Shown here piece after piece: positions 59,667 to 64,000 of a stretch of 64,000 bases of DNA. How positions within the stretch are numbered: the stretch's first letter is position 1; the number at the start of each line of letters is the position of its first letter. Made by a program: the position numbers and the translations under genes. This stretch comes from JACXTP01 sp963789555 (GTDB taxonomy: Archaea; Thermoplasmatota; Thermoplasmata; Methanomassiliicoccales; UBA472). The stretch is taken from contig CAWBKY010000006.1 in assembly GCA_963789555.1 (NCBI GenBank), positions 62,001-126,000 on the forward strand, written 5' to 3'. The notes below the pieces were generated by a model that was not told where the DNA came from, did no database searches, and saw nothing but the letters and a program-made list of their open reading frames with translations.

Positions 59667-60339
59667 ATGGAAGCATCACAGGGACCCAGGGTCCCGAGTC
59701 AGAAGGAACGGTCGCAGGATCTGCCAGAGCTTGACCTCATGGTCTTGAGGCAGCTGCACACCGGCTCGGCCGTCCTGGCCTTTCAGGGCCTACGGCACAG
59801 TCTTCACGTCCATCAGGAACGCCTATCTCGTTCATTGCAGAGGCTCGAGTCGGAGGGTCTGGTGCGCAAGACCGACAAGGGCTACGAGATCACGCAGACC
59901 GGAACGATGCTCGCACTACGAGGAGCTAGGCAGGAAGAGGTCCATCGCGTGCCGGTCCTCACCTCGTTCCTGCCTTTGGGCACGGACCCGCGGGTCATCG
60001 CCTCCAACCTCGAGGGCAGGTGGTTCGGTCGCCTCCGATGGTTGGGCATCAGGGAGGGGATCGAGAGCACCGAGCTCCGATGGGTCGCCGACGGCAGCGA
60101 TGTCGAGGTGGTACTGAACATCTACTATGGGGAGGTTGACCATCGACACGAACGCCAAGGACCAGAGGGGCATGGTGGAGGCCTTCATCGCGGCGCAGCA
60201 GATTGTTCTCCATGGTGAGCGGGCCCTGGTGCCGGGACTGGGACCGGGGAAGGCTCCCGGTGTCGACCTGATCGATGAGCGTTCTCAATGTCATTTCACA
60301 CTAGATGATGACCTATCCGGGGCTTTCCCTCCCTCCTAA
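59667..60339 (+). CDS. Winged-helix DNA-binding protein
   Basis: About 224 residues with a break near 60135. Residues 20-85 form a wHTH (LDLMVLRQLHTGSAVLAFQGL, VHQERLSRSLQRLESEGLVRKTDKGYEIT). The C-terminal part, 90-224, is a globular domain of unknown type that continues after the break as LTIDTNAKDQRGMVEAFIAAQQIV. Proteins of this size with an N-terminal wHTH are common in Thermoplasmatota and methanogens and are probably ligand-responsive regulators. A palindrome lies at its promoter. Confidence 0.7.
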
Positions 60340-60340
60340 C

Positions 60341-60367
60341 CATTAAAATTGTCATTTCCAGTCACGG
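60341..60367 (+). repeat. Imperfect direct repeat, left copy
   Basis: A 27-base sequence with CATTTCCAGTC in its centre, matching 60939-60965 at about 20 of 27 positions. It begins two bases past the wHTH stop and flanks the truncated ubiA gene on its left. Confidence 0.45.
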
Positions 60368-60537
60368 TCCGACTAGCACGTCCATAGAAAATCGGTTCCA
60401 TTCTAGACCTCAATTTCTACTCTTCTCCCTGTAACCAAAGAATCAGTCCTCGACACGATTTTGTCTACGGATCGGATGGGCCAATGTTCATGAACTTCCT
60501 TCTCCAAACATGATGGTTAATCCCTGGAAAGGTACCC

Positions 60538-60975
60538 ATGAGCCCGCCGTTGGATCAAAAGAACGAAAATATCGGACACGCCCTGCCAAGTAGGCTAAAG
60601 GCGGCCTTCCTGCTCCTCAGGGTCCAGTTCACCATCGCTAGCTTCATACCTTTCGCCATAGGGACATGGTGGGCGCAAAATGAGGCAGGGTCTCTCGATG
60701 TCCTGACCGCGATCTTAGGGCTGATGGCGGTGTTCCTATGCAACCTGACGGCAAACATGCTCAACGACTACTTCGACCGTGACACCGACCGATTGGTCCA
60801 GCCCACCCCGTTCTCCGGTGGGAGCGGTATGATCGGTGCGGGAGCCCTATCCCCCAAATTCGTGCTCAGGTTCGCCGTTGTTTTAGCGGCGATTGCTTTG
60901 CTCTTGGCGATCGTTTTACAACTATTCCACCTCCTCGCCATTAGAACTTCCATTTCCAGTCGCGAGACTGGCTAA
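60538..60975 (+). pseudogene. Truncated UbiA prenyltransferase
   Basis: 145 codons. The first ~135 match the N-terminal part of a UbiA-type integral membrane prenyltransferase: FLLLRVQFTIASFIPFAIG, then the polyprenyl-diphosphate motif MLNDYFDRDTDR with two Asp pairs. The family needs about 280-300 residues and a second Asp-rich motif, which is missing. The frame ends in ten unrelated residues (RTSISSRETG) that coincide with the right copy of a direct repeat. It is most likely a gene remnant. An assembly error or frameshift is less likely because no matching second half is found downstream. Confidence 0.7.
60939..60965 (+). repeat. Imperfect direct repeat, right copy
   Basis: Matches 60341-60367, with the core CATTTCCAGTC identical. 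It begins at the codon where UbiA similarity ends. The two copies bracket a 571-base segment. Confidence 0.45.
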
Positions 60976-61091
60976 AAGATACGACACCTATCATAACCGA
61001 TCTGGATATATGGTAAGAAGAGGAAGTGAACATCGCCCAAAACATGGTGGCAATCACCTGGTTATATAGTGCGAGGTCCAATGGTCAGGTG

Positions 61092-61277
61092 ATGGAGCAG
61101 AGAAAGGTAGGTAAGGTAGAAAGGGCTGAGATCAAGAGCAAGAAGGCGGCGGATGAGGGCGCATCGCATCTCCGGAAGACCCCTCCAGAAGAGAAGGTCG
61201 AGGTGTTGGGCGAACCAAGCGCTCATCACCACAAAAAGATAACCGTGGTCGAGCCGGAGCAATCTAGAGGTAGGTGA
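61092..61277 (+). CDS. Small Lys/Glu-rich protein
   Basis: 61 codons from ATG at 61092 (an in-frame ATG at 61026 is possible). It follows TTATATAG (61058-61065) by about 27 bases, with AGGTG before the ATG. The protein is charged and without helices of the membrane type (VERAEIKSKKAADEGAS, EEKVEVLGEPSAHHHKK). No family recognised. Its Lys-rich nature and setting resemble the micro-ORFs nearby. Confidence 0.45.
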   Translation: MEQRKVGKVERAEIKSKKAADEGASHLRKTPPEEKVEVLGEPSAHHHKKITVVEPEQSRGR

Positions 61278-61481
61278 AGGTGGTCATCCTTCAATTAGCT
61301 AACATTCATGGACCAAGGAAGGGCTGAGGACTATGAGCCCTCTGCCTTGAGAGCCTTTAAGATGAGCGGGAAGCTGACGCCCCTAATGCACTTTGATGAT
61401 GTTTTTTTAATTTTATACCGATATTTTTATTATCCTACCACCAAGTATATTCCAGTGTAACTCCGGTTTTGGAGGTGAAAC

Positions 61482-61526
61482 ATGGGGGAAAAGAAGAAGA
61501 AGGATGATAAGAAAAAGAAGAAATGA
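61482..61526 (+). CDS. Micro-ORF 3, Lys-rich 14-residue peptide
   Basis: Encodes MGEKKKKDDKKKKK. A perfect GGAGGTGA (61471-61478) lies three bases before the ATG, and TATA-like sequences near 61420-61436 lie upstream. Unlike the other two it lacks Cys, but its tail KKKKDDKKKK aligns with micro-ORF 2. No gene follows on the plus strand, so it is not a leader peptide. It is probably translated as an independent product. Confidence 0.6.
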   Translation: MGEKKKKDDKKKKK

Positions 61527-61690
61527 GTTCCTTTGATATTGCCTGGGATGATCGTCGTGGAAATTCTCATTCCGATCATCCCCTCCTTTTGCTCATCACA
61601 TACGTTGTGAAATATTCTAACGATAAAATATAAAAAAATTGGATGGCGGTCCAGCAACCATACGAAGATGTTTTCCCAAAAGGTACATCA

Positions 61691-61984
61691 TCAGGGATGT
61701 TTGGCCTGCAGTTGTTTGGTGCTCCCACCGATGCAATAGTACTGGTGCTTCAGGTTGTTCTCGTGGGCGATCCGACAGGCGTGACAGATGCACTTCCTGT
61801 TGACCCGTATGCAAGCGCTCTTGCTCGTGAAGCAGAACAGCCTCTCGTCCTTCACCGTGGCGCATTGCACATAGGTGGGACAGCTAGGGCAATCGCACTT
61901 CACTTTCATGGCCTCCATCTTCACATCGACGTCGGCAGGCTCTAGGTTCGACGTTGGATCGACGGTCATCTTAGGATCGTTCAT
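61691..61984 (-). CDS. DUF2769 family Cys-rich protein
   Basis: Intact, 97 residues. The pattern CDCPSCPTYVQC, LFCFTSKSAC, KCICHACRIAHEN and YYCIGG gives eleven Cys that fit the DUF2769 family, archaeal small proteins probably holding zinc or iron-sulfur. The upstream region carries the palindrome at 62160-62177. Its function is unknown. Confidence 0.78.
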   Translation of the reverse strand: MNDPKMTVDPTSNLEPADVDVKMEAMKVKCDCPSCPTYVQCATVKDERLFCFTSKSACIRVNRKCICHACRIAHENNLKHQYYCIGGSTKQLQAKHP

Positions 61985-62159
61985 ATTCGACTCTCCCTAG
62001 GTCGTCCTTGCTTAATAACTATGTTAATAACCGCCCTCACGTCATCAAGGCGAGCCCAATGCCTATCCCCTATCCAATTTTTCAATGATGATAATTCAAA
62101 ATAAAGTGGGGATGAATGACGCCCAATATGAGCTGGTCATCTCGTCCCCTCCATCATGA

Positions 62160-62177
62160 TTTATCAAACTTGATAAA
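62160..62177. promoter_or_regulatory. TTTATCAA-AC-TTGATAAA palindrome
   Basis: A perfect 8-2-8 dyad, 176 bases before the DUF2769 start and 78 bases beyond the end of the hypothetical gene at 62255. It could be an operator, or a weak bidirectional terminator between two minus-strand genes. Confidence 0.35.
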
Positions 62178-62254
62178 ATATTCGACCAGGGTTAAACGCT
62201 AAAAGGAGGGTCTCGGGATCCAAGAAGGGATAGGACGGCAATGGCCGAATTTGC

Positions 62255-62713
62255 TCAGACCAATATCAGGACCACGCCCTCTTCCTCGGCGAAGATGTTG
62301 GAGAAGGTCTCCTCCAGCTCGCTCAGCACCTCGGGGTGGTCAAGACCGGCGAGGATGCCAATGCAGCAGTCGTACTGGTCATTGATCCAGACCATGCGGC
62401 CGAGCAGCTCGAAGATGTCCCGGTCGGAATGGTAACGCACCAACTCGATTGGATATTTGGCCTGTACGAGTATAGAAGGGATGCAACCGGTCTTGGCCTT
62501 GAGATCGTTCTCGTTGAGGTGCTTGGTGAGCCGATAGACCAGCTCGTTCCTGGTGGGGTTGGAGCTGGTGTAGTTCCACGCATAGATGGTATCTGTTAGC
62601 GAGTCGAGCGAGGCCTTCCGTTGCTTCGTTGTCGGCTTCTTGGTCTTGTCCTTGCCATTGATGGCAAGTGCGCTGTATGCCGTGAAGATCTCGTTCTTGG
62701 AGACATCTAACAT
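62255..62713 (-). CDS. Hypothetical protein, 152 residues
   Basis: Intact. I do not recognise a family. It has a Lys/Thr-rich basic stretch (GKDKTKKPTTKQRKAS, residues 20-35), then an alpha-helical domain with TRNELVYRLTKHLNENDL, IELVRYHSDRDIFELLG and DCCIGILAGLDHPEVL, ending in acidic residues. There is no signal peptide. It has a well-formed promoter: a TATA box with a perfect palindrome directly upstream. It is likely a real, regulated gene. Confidence 0.55.
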   Translation of the reverse strand: MLDVSKNEIFTAYSALAINGKDKTKKPTTKQRKASLDSLTDTIYAWNYTSSNPTRNELVYRLTKHLNENDLKAKTGCIPSILVQAKYPIELVRYHSDRDIFELLGRMVWINDQYDCCIGILAGLDHPEVLSELEETFSNIFAEEEGVVLILV

Positions 62714-62745
62714 GTCCGCTCACCTACCTAGGAGGTTGATTTTGC

Positions 62746-62771
62746 CGTTTATATACCTAATCTCGAGATTA
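62746..62771 (-). promoter_or_regulatory. Promoter with TAATCTCGAGATTA palindrome
   Basis: On the minus strand the TATA box GTATATAAAC (62747-62756) lies about 35-45 bases before the start at 62713, and the perfect 14-base palindrome TAATCTCGAGATTA (62758-62771) sits just upstream, over the BRE position. A factor bound there would block or recruit TFB. Confidence 0.55.
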
Positions 62772-62880
62772 TCAAAACGGATTTCATTATCTGGATATAT
62801 AATCAGAATCAGGTTTGCCACCGGTTCTCTCCTACGATAATCGTAATGGCACAAGCTGTCCCTGATCGGAAAAAGAGGTC

Positions 62881-63643
62881 ATGGAAGGACCTGAACTCAA
62901 TTATCCTTCGGCCCACCAATTCAAAACAATTATCCATGAGTCCGAGGATGAGAGCCTCGTGTTCTTCAACCTCAAGCGCCCGTACGATTACCTCTATCCC
63001 CACGAGCGGCTGATAGAGCTCATCTACGGGTTGGTCATCGCTTTGGCCATCACCAACTCGGTGCGCTTGGTCGGCCTCTCCGGCACGGTCGACGTCGACC
63101 TCATGGCGGAGACGGCGCTGGGGGCGGGCATCGCCTGGGGCATCATCGACGCCCTGCTCTACCTGGTGGTGATCGTCTACGAGCGGAACCGGTACATCCA
63201 TGTGGCCGACGACCTGCAGAGCAGCAAGGACGAGAAGGCGGCCTTGGACATAATCCAGGAGGACCTGGAGGACTCGATCATCGGGACTTTGGACGCCGAG
63301 GACCAGGAACGCATCTACAAGGACGTGCTGGGAGCGCAACGCCGCGTCGGGATACGCCGACAAGGCCAGGGGGGTGAGCTCCCTGGGCAGGGAGGACTAC
63401 CTAGGCGCCTTCCAGGTCTTCCTCGCCATGCTCGTGGCCACCCTGGTGGTGGTGGTGCCATTGTACGTGGTGGAACCGCCCCACGTGGCGGTCATCGTCT
63501 CCAACCTGGTGGCGCTCGTCAGCCTGTTCGTCGTCGGCTATCTCTGGGCCAGGCACACCAGGATCAACAAGGTCAAGTTCGGTTTGCTGCTGGCGGTCAT
63601 GGGGGCGGGCATCGTGATCATAACGTTCTTCCTGGGCGGATGA
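62881..63643 (+). CDS. VIT1/CCC1-like membrane protein
   Basis: About 254 residues with one break near 63350. After a soluble N-terminus (residues 1-40), helices follow: HERLIELIYGLVIALAITNSV, GAGIAWGIIDALLYLVVIVYE, then, after a helical acidic insert (EEDLEDSIIGTLDAEDQ), three more C-terminal helices (FLAMLVATLVVVVPLY, VALVSLFVVGYLW, GLLLAVMGAGIVIITFF). The spacing resembles VIT1/CCC1 iron or manganese transporters, whose cytoplasmic domain binds metal with Glu. The family call is moderate. Confidence 0.55.
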
Positions 63644-63713
63644 TCTGGTCACTTGTCTTTTTCATTAGCATGATTTGGAAAAATCACCATTAAATATTCA
63701 ACGGGAGCATTCA

Positions 63714-64000
63714 ATGCCAGTACGAGACCTCGAGGGGGACACGCGCACGGCACATCCATCATCACTCTCACGATTTTTTGGAAGGGCCCCCCTGAGGCGA
63801 GGTAGGGGTTCACTGCCATTGCTGGTCATGGCCGTGGTGTTCCTCATGCTATCCACGTCGGTCCCGGCCCAAGCCAACCCGACCGACGATGTCTTCATTG
63901 AGGCGGTCATCGGCTCCCCAGAGTCATTGGACCCTGCGGTGGCCACCGACACCTATTCCCAAGAGGTCATCCAGAACGTCTATGAGACGCTGGTCTGGTA
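63714..64000 (+). CDS. Solute-binding protein of the peptide/nickel ABC family (partial)
   Basis: 95 codons, cut by the window edge. The long N-terminus has a hydrophobic signal (LLVMAVVFLMLSTSVPAQA) followed by FIEAVIGSPESLDPAVATD and SQEVIQNVYETLVW, the typical start of SBP_bac_5 proteins that bind peptides or nickel. A TATA-like TTAAATATTC lies about 24 bases before the ATG, so the transcript is probably leaderless. The rest of the gene and any permeases lie to the right. Confidence 0.82.
   Translation, partial: MPVRDLEGDTRTAHPSSLSRFFGRAPLRRGRGSLPLLVMAVVFLMLSTSVPAQANPTDDVFIEAVIGSPESLDPAVATDTYSQEVIQNVYETLVW

Noticed and set aside
1..64000. CRISPR arrays, transposases, tRNA and rRNA genes
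   Set aside because: No regular spaced repeats, no transposase motifs and no tRNA cloverleaf or rRNA segments were found by reading; a covariance-model search would be needed to be certain for tRNA.

Overview
The window is archaeal and reads as part of the genome of a GC-rich (roughly 60 percent by eye), motile, probably methanogenic member of the Thermoplasmatota, of Methanomassiliicoccales type. The assignment is inference. It rests on archaellum genes, TATA-box promoters and leaderless starts, two coenzyme F430 genes (cfbB, cfbE), an ECF-type Ni/Co importer, an iron-sulfur flavoprotein, an anaerobic CO dehydrogenase, histidine kinases with an RHDVLN-type H-box, and small families common in methanogens (DUF1638, DUF6951, DUF2769). 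No rRNA, tRNA, CRISPR array or transposase was seen.

Layout. 1-2.9 kb: DUF1638 and DUF6951 proteins and an ABC exporter. 3.1-11.0 kb: a Ni-tetrapyrrole block with cfbE, cfbB, hemL, hemD and cbiMNQO, with a NikR-like box upstream of cbiM. 11.1-17.5 kb: a complete trpEGDCFBA operon whose cistrons overlap by 1-4 bases, with a TGTACA box at its promoter. 17.7-29.4 kb: an MMPL/RND exporter, a LysE-type exporter, an iron-sulfur flavoprotein overlapping cobO, a CoA-transferase/GNAT fusion, an APC permease and a receiver-PAS-kinase. 29.5-36.3 kb: archaellum operon flaB-D/E-F-G-H-I-J. 36.6-45 kb: a second PAS kinase, TerC, AMP-forming acetyl-CoA synthetase, PH-SHOCT, pirin and ASCH proteins. 45.2-49.7 kb: an MBL hydrolase, then an arsenic island (arsM-arsC-arsR divergent from acr3) with two identical operator palindromes. 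49.7-57.8 kb: a Cys-rich secreted protein, a membrane-tethered wHTH protein, cooS, a cation/proton antiporter, a transglutaminase-like protein, a CopZ-type 2Fe-2S protein, a PPOX-like flavoprotein and a wHTH regulator. 57.8-64 kb: a gene-sparse stretch with three micro-ORFs (14-19 codons, Lys-rich, each with a strong Shine-Dalgarno), an aquaporin, another wHTH protein, a truncated UbiA gene between imperfect direct repeats, DUF2769, an orphan hypothetical, a VIT1-like membrane protein and the start of a solute-binding protein.

Functional links. HemL and HemD feed uroporphyrinogen III into sirohydrochlorin and F430. CfbB amidates Ni-sirohydrochlorin and CfbE closes the last step, while CbiMNQO probably supplies Ni or Co. 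The iron-sulfur flavoprotein may reduce cobalt for CobO. ArsM, ArsC, ArsR and Acr3 handle arsenic.

Caveat: many ordinary single-copy genes carry one to five apparent +1/-1 frameshifts, while others (cooS, flaI, flaJ, cbiO, acr3) are intact. This pattern looks like residual indel errors in the assembly rather than gene decay, so coordinates given for such genes span the reconstructed reading frame. The most novel-looking signal is the micro-ORF family at 58137, 58357 and 61482.
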